Shown here piece by piece: positions 17,368-25,417 of a stretch of DNA of 64,000 nucleotides. The notes below the pieces were generated by a model, which was not told the DNA's origin, did no database searches, and worked only from the letters and a program-made list of their open reading frames with translations. The translations under genes and the position numbers were made by a program. Origin of the DNA: RGIG1681 sp045596905. Its GTDB lineage: Bacteria; Bacillota; Clostridia; Christensenellales; UBA1242. The stretch spans positions 70,317 to 134,316 of the forward strand of contig JAZODG010000007.1 in NCBI GenBank assembly GCA_045596905.1. The letters run 5' to 3'. The number at the start of each line of letters is the position of its first letter. Within the stretch, counting starts at the first letter, position 1.

Positions 17368-17925
17368 TTATCCATTGTATTTGGTCATGATTCTGTCAAT
17401 ATTTTCGCCATTAACATAATCAATTATTGCATCAAATGCCTTATTTAAACCCTGCATTTGTTCTTCAGTATTTTTCATTCTAGACAAAACAAAATTTGCA
17501 AGGTCTTGATGCTCTGCTTGTTTGCCAATACCAACACGAAGTCTATTAAAATCAGTTGTGCCAGTTTCAGCAATAACACTTTTAAGCCCATTGTGAGTTC
17601 CAGCAGAACCAGACTTTCTCCACCTAACCTTTCCCGGAGCTTGGTCAATGTCATCACAAATCACAACAACGTCATGAATGTCAATATTAAATTTTTTCAT
17701 AAGGCTCTTGACAGCCTTTCCACTTTCATTCATATAAGTTCTTGGTTTTGCAACAATAAACTTGTCTGTTTGGTTTCTATATTCTGCATAGTCACTTTCA
17801 CAGCCCCTGTTTTTGAATGTAAACCCACATTCTTCTGCAAGTCTATCAACAATCATAAAACCGACATTGTGGTTTGTTTTTGCATATTCATTGCCAATAT
17901 TTCCAAGTCCAACAATAAGTTTCAT
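17368..17925 (-). CDS. pth: Peptidyl-tRNA hydrolase
   Basis: Releases peptides from prematurely dropped peptidyl-tRNAs. The 185-residue protein starts MKLIVGLGNIGNEY and carries the catalytic histidine in TNHNVGFM, the KPRTYMNESGKAV substrate loop and DDIDQAPGKVRWRKSGSAGTHNG. A longer frame exists, but the ATG at 17925 is right: it overlaps the stop of the GlmU-like gene (TAATG) and is preceded by AAGGTGGG. The order GlmU-like, pth, mfd is the Bacillus order (gcaD/glmU, spoVC/pth, mfd) with prs, ctc and yabK missing between. Confidence 0.97.
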   Translation of the reverse strand: MKLIVGLGNIGNEYAKTNHNVGFMIVDRLAEECGFTFKNRGCESDYAEYRNQTDKFIVAKPRTYMNESGKAVKSLMKKFNIDIHDVVVICDDIDQAPGKVRWRKSGSAGTHNGLKSVIAETGTTDFNRLRVGIGKQAEHQDLANFVLSRMKNTEEQMQGLNKAFDAIIDYVNGENIDRIMTKYNG

Positions 17926-19010
17926 TATTTTCCCACCTTGCATTTAATTGTAGTGAATGGTGGAACATTGTTATTTGATCCAACAACACTATCAACAACC
18001 ATGCATTTTGCACCAATTTCACAGTGTGAGCCAATAACAACTTTCTCTTTAACACCGATAAGTTCTGTTAATTTTCTAACAGTTGTATTTTCGCCAATTC
18101 TTGCATTATCTGAAAGCACCAATCTCTCAACGCATGAATTGTCTTTAAGACTTGTTTCAACAAGTTTTGCAGACCAACCAACACGACACTTTTCACCAAC
18201 AACAGAGTTAATAACAACTGCCCCGTTTTCAACAAGTGAACCATCTTTGATAATACTATTAATAACAATAGTTTGCACACCAAGTTTAACATTATTGCCA
18301 ATGCTTGAACCATAAATTGTGGCGTTTTTACCAATCATGGTATTGTTTCCAATCTTTGTTCCGTTTCCAATTGTAACACTACTAAAAATTTCACTTTCTG
18401 CGCCAATTTCAGTGTTAGCATCAATTGAAAGACTCTTTTCATTTTCAAAATAAACACCATTTTTTCTGTGATAAGACAAAATCTTTTCACTCAAAATCTC
18501 TCTTGCAAATGCAAGATTTTCATGTGTTTTAATTTCAAAGAAGTCGTTAGAAGAAAAATCATATGTGTCAATTGAATAAATTTCATCATTATCTTTGATA
18601 TATTCATTTCTAAACACATAGCCTTTTTTAAGTTTGCAAGCATTCATACCCTTTCTATAAACAAACCCAAGCAAGTCTTTAATATGGGTTCTGTTAAGAA
18701 GTGGTGTGTTTGCATAAAACACAACTGAATAATCAACATCTCTGCTAATGTATGGTCTGATTGCATCAAGGGCATCAGTACCCACTTGCACTCTCAAAAC
18801 CTTAGGTTGTGTTAAGCAAGCTCTAACAACCCAGTTCAAAATAGACATACCACAAAGTTTGCAATCAAACACATCTTTGCTAAGGTCTGTCTCTGCGTTT
18901 TCTTCGCACAAAATAAAAAATTCAGCTGACACTTTTGTATCATCACACACGCTGAATTCTGGCTCATCATTCAAGATGAGCAATTTTTCTAATTGTTCTA
19001 CCATTTCCAT
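17925..19010 (-). CDS. GlmU-like protein with degenerate pyrophosphorylase domain
   Basis: A 361-residue protein in the genomic position of glmU. Residues ~1-190 look like an eroded nucleotidyltransferase fold: ANTPLLNRTHIKDLL matches the GDxPLL region, but the nucleotide-binding LxAGxGTRM signature and its lysine are absent from the N-terminus, and the domain is shorter than the usual ~230 residues. Residues ~195-361 form a left-handed beta-helix of hexapeptide repeats (IGAESEI, IGNGTKI, IGNNTMI, IGNNVKL, IGENTTV, IGSHCEI). GlmU normally makes UDP-GlcNAc for peptidoglycan; this copy probably cannot do the uridylyl transfer. The acetyltransferase half is also short. A TTGACA promoter lies just upstream. 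Confidence 0.82.
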   Translation of the reverse strand: MEMVEQLEKLLILNDEPEFSVCDDTKVSAEFFILCEENAETDLSKDVFDCKLCGMSILNWVVRACLTQPKVLRVQVGTDALDAIRPYISRDVDYSVVFYANTPLLNRTHIKDLLGFVYRKGMNACKLKKGYVFRNEYIKDNDEIYSIDTYDFSSNDFFEIKTHENLAFAREILSEKILSYHRKNGVYFENEKSLSIDANTEIGAESEIFSSVTIGNGTKIGNNTMIGKNATIYGSSIGNNVKLGVQTIVINSIIKDGSLVENGAVVINSVVGEKCRVGWSAKLVETSLKDNSCVERLVLSDNARIGENTTVRKLTELIGVKEKVVIGSHCEIGAKCMVVDSVVGSNNNVPPFTTIKCKVGK

Positions 19011-19018
19011 ACTAAAAT

Positions 19019-19046
19019 TTTATAATTTTATAAATGGCTTTGTCAA
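19019..19046 (-). promoter_or_regulatory. Promoter of the GlmU-like/pth/mfd operon
   Basis: TTGACA (19041-19046), 16-nt spacer and TATAAA (19019-19024), only eight bases before the ATG and with no Shine-Dalgarno, so the transcript would have a leader of zero to two bases. Confidence 0.7.
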
Positions 19047-19066
19047 GCACAGACGTTTTAAAATCG

Positions 19067-19513
19067 TTATTTTCTTTTATTTTTAAAGTAATTTGAAACA
19101 ATCACAGAACATTCTTCTTGTCTAAACCCACCTTCAAAGTTTGTTTTGTGATTAAGTTCTGCCCTGTTTGATAGTTCTTCAGCAGAAATGGAACCGTTTG
19201 AAATATACGCCCCAAAATAAACATTTTTGATTCTTGCATTCAAAATCGCACCCGTACACATAACACATGGCTCAAGTGTCACATACATGTCACAATCAAT
19301 GAGTCTGAAATCTGAAAGCTTTTTGCAAGCCTTTTGAATCGCCATAATCTCTGCATGAGCTGTGGCGTCTTTTTTTGATTCTCTCTTATTAAACGCATAT
19401 GACAAGACTTCGCCGTCTTTCACAATAACGGCGCCAACTGGAACTTCATCATTTTCTCCCGCTTTCTTTGCCAAAGCAATAGCTTTTTTCATAAACTTGT
19501 CATCGTATGCCAT
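19067..19513 (-). CDS. tadA: tRNA-specific adenosine deaminase TadA
   Basis: Deaminates adenosine-34 to inosine in tRNA-Arg(ACG). The 148-residue protein has the zinc-dependent deaminase motifs in order: TAHAEIMAIQ (zinc ligand His and proton-shuttling Glu) and PCVMCTGAI (two Cys ligands), and the FGGFR-like C-terminal segment (FEGGFRQEECSVIVSNYFK). Start ATG has a GGGTGG ribosome binding site and lies 11 bases after the M14 peptidase gene, the last member of a walJ-CPBP-M14-tadA run. Confidence 0.95.
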   Translation of the reverse strand: MAYDDKFMKKAIALAKKAGENDEVPVGAVIVKDGEVLSYAFNKRESKKDATAHAEIMAIQKACKKLSDFRLIDCDMYVTLEPCVMCTGAILNARIKNVYFGAYISNGSISAEELSNRAELNHKTNFEGGFRQEECSVIVSNYFKNKRK

Positions 19514-19524
19514 AACCCACCCAG

Positions 19525-20382
19525 TTAAATTTTATATTCATTAAACACATTATAAGCAAATTGAACATCACTTGCAACAAATTTATTCTTTTCAAAAAGT
19601 TCATTTAAATGCTCTTTGCCTATTGGGTGCAATAAATCATCAGAGCCAACTTCAATGGTGAGCGATGGAATATTCAACTTTTCAACGCACCAATCTTTAT
19701 ATCCACCAGAACTCACTTCTTCAACATTTTTTATCTGATACCCCGTTGAAAAAGCAAAACTTTCTGCAATCTTCTTATCTCTTTCCAAGCGTTTTCCTGT
19801 TTGGAAAAAATTAAAATAAATTTCTTCACCTTTTGTGTGATAAGAAATGGTAATGAATGGTTTTTTGATTTTTGTATATTTTGTCAAAGCAAATGTTTCT
19901 TTTTCACTTTCAGGATTTCGTCCAACAAACCCGTGACTAGCAGGCACTGATGAATGAACATTCGTTCCAAACCTTGCATCAAAGTTGTTGTTTATATCCA
20001 CACCCCTGGCATTTGCCTTCCACATAGAATAGTCACAACTCCCACCATTCATTTTCAATATCTTTTTTCTAGCAAAGCAAGGAAATGCTTTTTCACCAAA
20101 CTGCTCAAGGTCTGCACCATCAGGGTTTGCAAGAAGAACGAAACTTAAATTAAAGTCTTTTATTTCAGCAAATAAATCTTGCCTTATCATTTCATAAATC
20201 AGGTCTGATGTTATGTTTTCTCTGGCGTGCATGCCACCAACAAAAATTGCAGTAGAAAAAGATTCATTCAAAACTCTTTCCACTGCAATAATTTGTCTTT
20301 TGTATTTAGTTTTTCCGATAACCTTAAAGGTATATCCTTTTGGCAATGAACGCACTGCCAGCAAAAGTTCTTTATAGTTCAT
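19525..20382 (-). CDS. M14-family zinc carboxypeptidase, cytoplasmic
   Basis: A 285-residue M14 metallocarboxypeptidase. The zinc site is complete: H52 and E55 in GGMHARENI, H182 in SYHTKG and the catalytic glutamate E244 in SLTIEVGSDD. R126 in NARGVDINNNFD matches the substrate arginine region. There is no signal peptide, so it acts in the cytoplasm, like MpaA and the gamma-D-glutamyl-diaminopimelate peptidases that recycle murein peptides; that substrate is an inference. The ATG overlaps the stop of the CPBP protease gene (TAATG), so translation is coupled. Confidence 0.9.
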   Translation of the reverse strand: MNYKELLLAVRSLPKGYTFKVIGKTKYKRQIIAVERVLNESFSTAIFVGGMHARENITSDLIYEMIRQDLFAEIKDFNLSFVLLANPDGADLEQFGEKAFPCFARKKILKMNGGSCDYSMWKANARGVDINNNFDARFGTNVHSSVPASHGFVGRNPESEKETFALTKYTKIKKPFITISYHTKGEEIYFNFFQTGKRLERDKKIAESFAFSTGYQIKNVEEVSSGGYKDWCVEKLNIPSLTIEVGSDDLLHPIGKEHLNELFEKNKFVASDVQFAYNVFNEYKI

Positions 20383-21500
20383 TAAATGATAAATCCATAA
20401 ATTGTGTTAAGAAGCCAAGTTCCAACCAAATAAACCCCTGCAATAATAAACATAAGTTTAACTGAAGTTGGAATCGGTTCATTCTTCTTGCTGTCGACAC
20501 CTGAAGAAGATTCTTCTTGTGTAGGTTGAACTTCAACACCATCAATGGTCATGTCAATAGTTGTTTCTGTTCCATCAATAACAACGGCTGTTTTATTTCC
20601 AACTTCTTGATATTCGCCATTGAGTTTTTTGTTCTCTTCAAAGATTTTTCCAAATATCCACTTAATGATTGTGTAACCTGCCCAAGCAAACAACACAGCC
20701 ATAATCAAATCAATAATAACTGTTCCAAACCCAATTTGAACTGTCTCTGCGGCAACTGTTTCAGCAGCGCTTTGACTTGTGCTTAAAATAAACACTTGTG
20801 TAACAGGAATCAAATTGTTAAAGAAGTGAATCAAAACGCCAATCCAAAGGTTTCCTGTTTTATAAAAAGCAATACCAACGATCACACCAACAATAAACTG
20901 ATGAACAGTTTGTTCTGCATTTCCATGCATAATCATGAATATAAATGCTGAAACAAACACTGCAATCTTGAAACCATATTTTCTAAAACCTGAAAGGATA
21001 ACGCCCCTAAACAATATTTCTTCACAAAAAGCAGCCACAACACAAGACGAAATAACTGTTCCAATATATTGAGCAACATTATTCACTTCCATACTGCCCA
21101 AGATTGATTCATATCCAAGCAAACTAATAAACTCAAGGAACACATTTGTCAAATTTCCAAACAAGAAAAGTGACACAAACGAAACTGCAAAACACCAACC
21201 CACCATTGGCCAGCTAACTTTATTTTTTAATCCAGTGTCAGCAACAATATCAAGTTTTTGTGTTTTTGCAACAATATATGCAGCAAGGGCAAACATTGCT
21301 TCAATAAAAATATGCACAGGATAATACCAAAGAGTTCCAACTATTTTTGACATATCAAAAAATGACAAAACCCATTGAGAAGCAACATTTAGTAGCACAA
21401 AAGTGATTGTTGCCAAAGCTGCTTCATAAAGTCCGAATCTTGATTTTTGCAAGTTATTTTTCAATGGTTCTGCTTTAGGTCCTTCAAAATTAAATTCCAT
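20382..21500 (-). CDS. CPBP-family intramembrane metalloprotease
   Basis: A 372-residue multi-pass membrane protein of the CPBP (Rce1/Abi) family. The signature is clear: the EExxxR motif in FCEEILFRGVILSGFRKYG followed by the FxxxH-like motif in AFIFMIMHGN and a third motif near FFNNLIPV. Family members include prenyl-protein proteases, bacteriocin self-immunity and stress-signal proteases; no substrate can be named here. A hydrophilic tail of ~70 residues (rich in Glu, Thr and Ser) separates the core from one last C-terminal membrane segment, which is unusual. It overlaps the walJ end by 11 nt, and its ribosome binding site lies inside walJ. Confidence 0.92.
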   Translation of the reverse strand: MEFNFEGPKAEPLKNNLQKSRFGLYEAALATITFVLLNVASQWVLSFFDMSKIVGTLWYYPVHIFIEAMFALAAYIVAKTQKLDIVADTGLKNKVSWPMVGWCFAVSFVSLFLFGNLTNVFLEFISLLGYESILGSMEVNNVAQYIGTVISSCVVAAFCEEILFRGVILSGFRKYGFKIAVFVSAFIFMIMHGNAEQTVHQFIVGVIVGIAFYKTGNLWIGVLIHFFNNLIPVTQVFILSTSQSAAETVAAETVQIGFGTVIIDLIMAVLFAWAGYTIIKWIFGKIFEENKKLNGEYQEVGNKTAVVIDGTETTIDMTIDGVEVQPTQEESSSGVDSKKNEPIPTSVKLMFIIAGVYLVGTWLLNTIYGFII

Positions 21501-22302
21501 TATAATCCTCTTCTAATTTAAAATTATTTCCACGTTTTTCTTGGAAAGAAACACGCACATAAACGTCCTTGTTCAATTGTATATTATTCTGCTCAAAATA
21601 GTCAACATAATTTGAAAACGCAAGTTCATAAGTGTTGTTATTTTCTGAAATATGAGATAAAACGAAACACTTTGTCCCATTATCATACAAGAACCTAGCA
21701 AGGTCCAAAGACTGCGCATTTGAAAGATGTCCTTTGTTTCCAGCAATACGCTGTTTGAGTAAATATGGATATTTTCCACTAACCAACATATTTTCATCAT
21801 AGTTTGATTCAATAAAAACAATCTTAACGCCAGTCAAAGCCTTTTTTACCGTTTCACTAACAACCCCAAGGTCAGTAACAAACCCAACCCTTGACTTGCT
21901 TCCAAAAACATTCACAGTATATCCAACAGGAGCCACAGCATCATGCATAACATCAAACGGATTCACCTGCAAATCTCCAACGTTGATGGTGTCATGAATA
22001 AATGTGTGAAGTTTGCCTTCTTTGAAACAAACATCATCAATCGCCCCACACTCTTTCACTTCTTGTCTAACATAAAAATCAATATCATATTTTTTTGCTA
22101 GGGTTTTAACAGCCCTGATATGGTCAACATGCTCATGTGTAATGAACACAGCATTAACATCTTCAAGTTTTTCTCCAATCTCCAGGAGTGAGTTTTTAAG
22201 TTTTTTTTCATTCACGCCTGCGTCAATCAAGATTCTAGTTTCGCCATATCGCACAAATGTTGAATTCGCCTTGCTCCCCGATGATAAATTTACAATGTAC
22301 AT
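21490..22302 (-). CDS. walJ: WalJ/YycJ-type metallo-beta-lactamase-fold hydrolase
   Basis: A 270-residue metallo-beta-lactamase-fold protein with the metal motif THEHVDH, the N-terminal LSSGSKANSTFV typical of YycJ/WalJ, and GNKGHLSNAQSL for the later histidine. WalJ-type proteins are 5'-3' exonucleases or phosphodiesterases linked to the WalKR cell-wall regulon and mismatch repair, although no walKR is present here. The start has AGGAGTG and a promoter just upstream. It heads the walJ-CPBP-M14-tadA operon with overlapping genes. Confidence 0.9.
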   Translation of the reverse strand: MYIVNLSSGSKANSTFVRYGETRILIDAGVNEKKLKNSLLEIGEKLEDVNAVFITHEHVDHIRAVKTLAKKYDIDFYVRQEVKECGAIDDVCFKEGKLHTFIHDTINVGDLQVNPFDVMHDAVAPVGYTVNVFGSKSRVGFVTDLGVVSETVKKALTGVKIVFIESNYDENMLVSGKYPYLLKQRIAGNKGHLSNAQSLDLARFLYDNGTKCFVLSHISENNNTYELAFSNYVDYFEQNNIQLNKDVYVRVSFQEKRGNNFKLEEDYNGI

Positions 22303-22324
22303 AAGTCACTCCTAAACAAGCCAT

Positions 22325-22353
22325 ATTTTATCACAACAAACAAGAAAAATCAA
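22325..22353 (-). promoter_or_regulatory. Promoter of the walJ operon
   Basis: TTGATT (22348-22353), 17-nt spacer and TAAAAT (22325-22330), followed by an AGGAGTG ribosome binding site and ATG. Confidence 0.75.
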
Positions 22354-22359
22354 AAAATA

Positions 22360-23859
22360 TTAATTGATAGATGAAATAATTGTTGAACCGTCCAAAAAAC
22401 CATTAAAGTACGTTCTAAGGTCCTGATGACACGCCGTCTCAAATGCCTTAAAGAAATCTTCAGAAGTGGCAATACCAAACTTGTTGTCTTGATAATATTT
22501 TTTCAGTCCTGCAACAAGACTTTTTTCGCCCACCATATTTTTTAGCGAATCAAACATAATGACACCCTTCACATAAACCATATATGAATATTCATAGTCA
22601 TTTTGGTATTGATTAACAGCCAAGTTCATTTGAGTGTTAACTTCCCCACGCAAAGTTTTTATAACATCAACATATAAAACATAACTTGAAAGTGCATCAT
22701 CTACCATTTCATCATATGAAATTTTGTAGTCCTGATATTCCTTAAAAAACAACGCCGTCGAATATTCTGAAAGCGACTCATCAAGCCATGCTTCTTTTAT
22801 TTCATTATTCCCAACAATACCATACCACCACTGGTGAGCAATCTCATGCACAATAACCTTCAAGAACTCACTTTCATCATCAATCGAATCTGAAATGAAC
22901 ACCAGGTTTGGATATTCCATTCCACCATAAATAAACGGAGTCTTCACAACCGAAACCGACTTGTATGGATACTCACCAAAAGTCCTGCTAAAATACTCAA
23001 CCGATTCTTTTGCAATATTTAAGAACTTGTTATACTCAAGCTCACCAATTTGAGCCATATAGTTAACAACAATCCCACCCGAAGTTTTTGTTGAAACCAA
23101 ATTTGAGTCTGATGACAAACATATTGCAAAATCACGAACAGCCTTTGCAGAAATTTCAGACGTGGTCACTCCACCTGAAGAGCTACTCAAAAAATCTCCC
23201 GTCGAACACAAAACGTAGCTTTGTGGATAAGATATTTTCACATTATAATTTGACACTGCCGAAAAGAACGGATCACCCGTTGCATAATATGGCGACAAGT
23301 CACATTCACCATTAACCTGCTCTGCAATAATCGGATACCAATTTCCAAGATTAATGTTGCCGTCATAGTAACCAAACCTATGTGTTGAGTTTGGAATAAT
23401 AAGATTGAAATCAATAACAATTTCAATTGATTTTTTTGGGGATAATTTAAACCCAAAATTAATCTTTAAAATATCTTCATCTTCACCAATAAGTTCAAAG
23501 TCTTTTGTCTCAGCATTAACTTTCACTTTCACAATCATGATGTCACCATAACTTATTCCGTTTGGAAAACATGTTGCCTGAGTCAAAACCGTATATGGTT
23601 TCACCGTCGCGTTTTCACGAAAAGCTCTTGGATATAAATGCAAACATAAGTGGTCAATTTCGGATTCGGTATTATTATAAAAAACAATAGTTTCAGTTGC
23701 TGCAATTTCTTTTTTCTCATCATCAAGATTTGCAACAATTGAATAACAATTCAAATTTTTTGAAATTTTATCAATTTCATTATTTTTGCAACCAGTGAGT
23801 GAAATTGTAGAAAAACACAAAAAAATAAAAGAAATGCACAAAATAAAAAACTTTTTCAT
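22360..23859 (-). CDS. M1-family aminopeptidase-like lipoprotein
   Basis: A 499-residue lipoprotein (lipobox LTGCK) with a gluzincin peptidase M1 domain. The zinc site HEIAHQWW and the downstream glutamate in EAWLDESLSEYST form the HExxH-x18-E motif, and GGMEYPNLVF matches the exopeptidase GAMEN region. An N-terminal beta-sandwich (about residues 35-230) precedes the catalytic domain. It would act on peptides outside the membrane. The ATG at 23859 has GGGG eight bases upstream; a TTG two codons earlier is less likely. The gene stands alone, with no obvious terminator before walJ. Confidence 0.92.
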   Translation of the reverse strand: MKKFFILCISFIFLCFSTISLTGCKNNEIDKISKNLNCYSIVANLDDEKKEIAATETIVFYNNTESEIDHLCLHLYPRAFRENATVKPYTVLTQATCFPNGISYGDIMIVKVKVNAETKDFELIGEDEDILKINFGFKLSPKKSIEIVIDFNLIIPNSTHRFGYYDGNINLGNWYPIIAEQVNGECDLSPYYATGDPFFSAVSNYNVKISYPQSYVLCSTGDFLSSSSGGVTTSEISAKAVRDFAICLSSDSNLVSTKTSGGIVVNYMAQIGELEYNKFLNIAKESVEYFSRTFGEYPYKSVSVVKTPFIYGGMEYPNLVFISDSIDDESEFLKVIVHEIAHQWWYGIVGNNEIKEAWLDESLSEYSTALFFKEYQDYKISYDEMVDDALSSYVLYVDVIKTLRGEVNTQMNLAVNQYQNDYEYSYMVYVKGVIMFDSLKNMVGEKSLVAGLKKYYQDNKFGIATSEDFFKAFETACHQDLRTYFNGFLDGSTIISSIN

Positions 23860-23911
23860 AAACAAACCCCATTAAAAAATATGCTATAAAAGGTCCATTT
23901 ATGAAAAAGTT

Positions 23912-24532
23912 TTATAGATTCCTATCAATTAACCAATCAGTGTTTTCTTTTGTCTGTGATTCATAGTGCCCAGAATATAATGTTTTATAATTAAGTGACC
24001 TAACCAGCCTTAAGCTTTCAGCCATTTGGTTGTTGTCACTATCATACAAATCTGTTCTGCCAATGCCATCTGCAAAAACCGTGTCACCAGAAAACAAATA
24101 ATCTTCAAAGAGTATGCAAACCGAATCTGCGCTATGCCCAGGAGTGAAAAATACGTCAAAACTAAATTTTCCGATTTTTAATTTATTTGTATAATATTTT
24201 ATTTTGTTTTTATCAATATTTTTTGTAACTTCTATTCTAACAATTGTTGCACAATTTAATGCAGAATTTTCTAGTTTATTTTCATACCCTTTAACAACAA
24301 AAACCTCACAGCCAAATTCTTCAATATATTTTTCAAGATTCCAAATATGGTCAAAGTGCAAATGCGTCATCAAAACTGCCAGAACTTTTTTGTTTCCAAC
24401 TTCTGCTTTCACATCTTCAAGCTCTGCACCTGCATCAATAATCACTGCTTCATTTTTGTTTGATAAAACATAAGTGTTTTGGTCAAACATATTTCTTAAG
24501 AATTTCGATTTTATAATAGCTAAATTTTCCAT
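23912..24532 (-). CDS. Glyoxalase-II-like metallo-beta-lactamase hydrolase
   Basis: A 206-residue cytosolic metallo-beta-lactamase-fold protein with the metal ligands THLHFDH, GHSADSVC, SGDTVFADGIGRTD and the final histidine in YSGHYES. This matches the short hydroxyacylglutathione-hydrolase-like proteins common in Firmicutes, which lack the C-terminal glyoxalase II domain and whose substrate is unknown. The ATG is six bases after a perfect TATAAT with no Shine-Dalgarno (leaderless type). A G-D-T motif close to the third ligand argues for a hydrolase and against an RNase. Confidence 0.9.
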   Translation of the reverse strand: MENLAIIKSKFLRNMFDQNTYVLSNKNEAVIIDAGAELEDVKAEVGNKKVLAVLMTHLHFDHIWNLEKYIEEFGCEVFVVKGYENKLENSALNCATIVRIEVTKNIDKNKIKYYTNKLKIGKFSFDVFFTPGHSADSVCILFEDYLFSGDTVFADGIGRTDLYDSDNNQMAESLRLVRSLNYKTLYSGHYESQTKENTDWLIDRNL

Positions 24533-24538
24533 AGTTTG

Positions 24539-24567
24539 ATTATAAAATGTTTCATTATTTTTGTCAA
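24539..24567 (-). promoter_or_regulatory. Leaderless-type consensus promoter
   Basis: Perfect TTGACA (24562-24567), 17-nt spacer and perfect TATAAT (24539-24544). The ATG of the hydrolase gene begins six bases further, at the expected transcription start. This is the cleanest example of the leaderless arrangement in the window. Confidence 0.88.
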
Positions 24568-24612
24568 AAAATTACGCATTAAATTAATTTTCTATTAAAT
24601 TTATTACGCAAA

Positions 24613-24636
24613 AAAATCAGCCTTTCGGCTGATTTT
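24613..24636 (-). terminator. Terminator of the ABC exporter operon
   Basis: A 10-bp stem (AAAATCAGCC with GGCTGATTTT) around a 4-nt loop with T-run on the minus strand. It overlaps the stop codon of the last permease gene. Confidence 0.9.
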
Positions 24637-25414
24637 AATTTCCTGTTGACTTATACTTTGTGAGTGACCACTGAAATATTCCCAAGCAAATCGCAAAAAA
24701 TACGATTGAAAATAGTGGCGATAATGCATAAAAAAGTCCTGCACCTTCAAAGCCCAAAAGGTATTGGAGTGGCAAATAGTTTATGCACGCAAACGGAATA
24801 ATAAATGTGAAAATTCTCTTAAATAAACCTGAATAAATATCAAGTGGATAATAACACAAATCTCTGCCACCGTTGGTGATAATGTTCACGGCTTCAAGCC
24901 CTTCAATGGTAAAGATACTCACACTTGCATAAATCATAAACAGTGCAACAAACATGATTATTGTTCCCAATATTGTGAGTAGCACAACAACCACTTTCAT
25001 GGCCGACCAAACAATATTTGCACTTAGTAATGCATAGATAATAATGCCACCGGAAAAGAACATTCTACCCAGTTTATTCCATTCGGTTTTTGAACCCAAA
25101 ACCTGCAAGAAAATGCTTCTTGGTCTGATGAGTAGTCTATCAAGTTCGCCGGTTTGCACAAGCTTGTCAAACTGGTCAAAACCCCTGAAAAAACACTCTG
25201 CAATCGCAAAACTAAATGTCACAATTGAATATGTGATAAGCACTTGATTGATGGTGTAGCCACCAACGGTATTGAACTTTTCAAACAAGCACAAAATACC
25301 AAAAAATGTTGCGACGGTGGTCAAGGCTGACGATATCATATTGAACGCAAGTGAACCCCTGTATTCAAACGCAGTTTTCATTTGCAGTGATAAATATTTA
25401 AAATACATTCTCAT
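24635..25414 (-). CDS. ABC-2 type permease, second subunit
   Basis: A 259-residue protein with six hydrophobic segments in the ABC-2 family. It is the third gene of a three-gene exporter and resembles the smaller permease partner of the COG4586/4587/3694 system. The family's characteristic pattern is visible in RGFDQFDKLVQTGELDRLLIRPRSIFLQV and NGGRDLCYYPLDIYSG. Together with the first permease and the ATPase it should form an exporter with a heterodimeric membrane part. The start has GGGGGG three codons into the spacer. Substrate unknown. Confidence 0.9.
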   Translation of the reverse strand: MRMYFKYLSLQMKTAFEYRGSLAFNMISSALTTVATFFGILCLFEKFNTVGGYTINQVLITYSIVTFSFAIAECFFRGFDQFDKLVQTGELDRLLIRPRSIFLQVLGSKTEWNKLGRMFFSGGIIIYALLSANIVWSAMKVVVVLLTILGTIIMFVALFMIYASVSIFTIEGLEAVNIITNGGRDLCYYPLDIYSGLFKRIFTFIIPFACINYLPLQYLLGFEGAGLFYALSPLFSIVFFAICLGIFQWSLTKYKSTGN

Positions 25415-25417
25415 ACT

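Noticed and set aside
17458..18315. A 285-codon open frame on the plus strand opposite pth and the GlmU-like gene
   Set aside because: It is antisense to two recognised genes, has no family match and its amino-acid bias (Ser/Thr/Asn rich) reflects the AT-rich reverse complement; a shadow frame.
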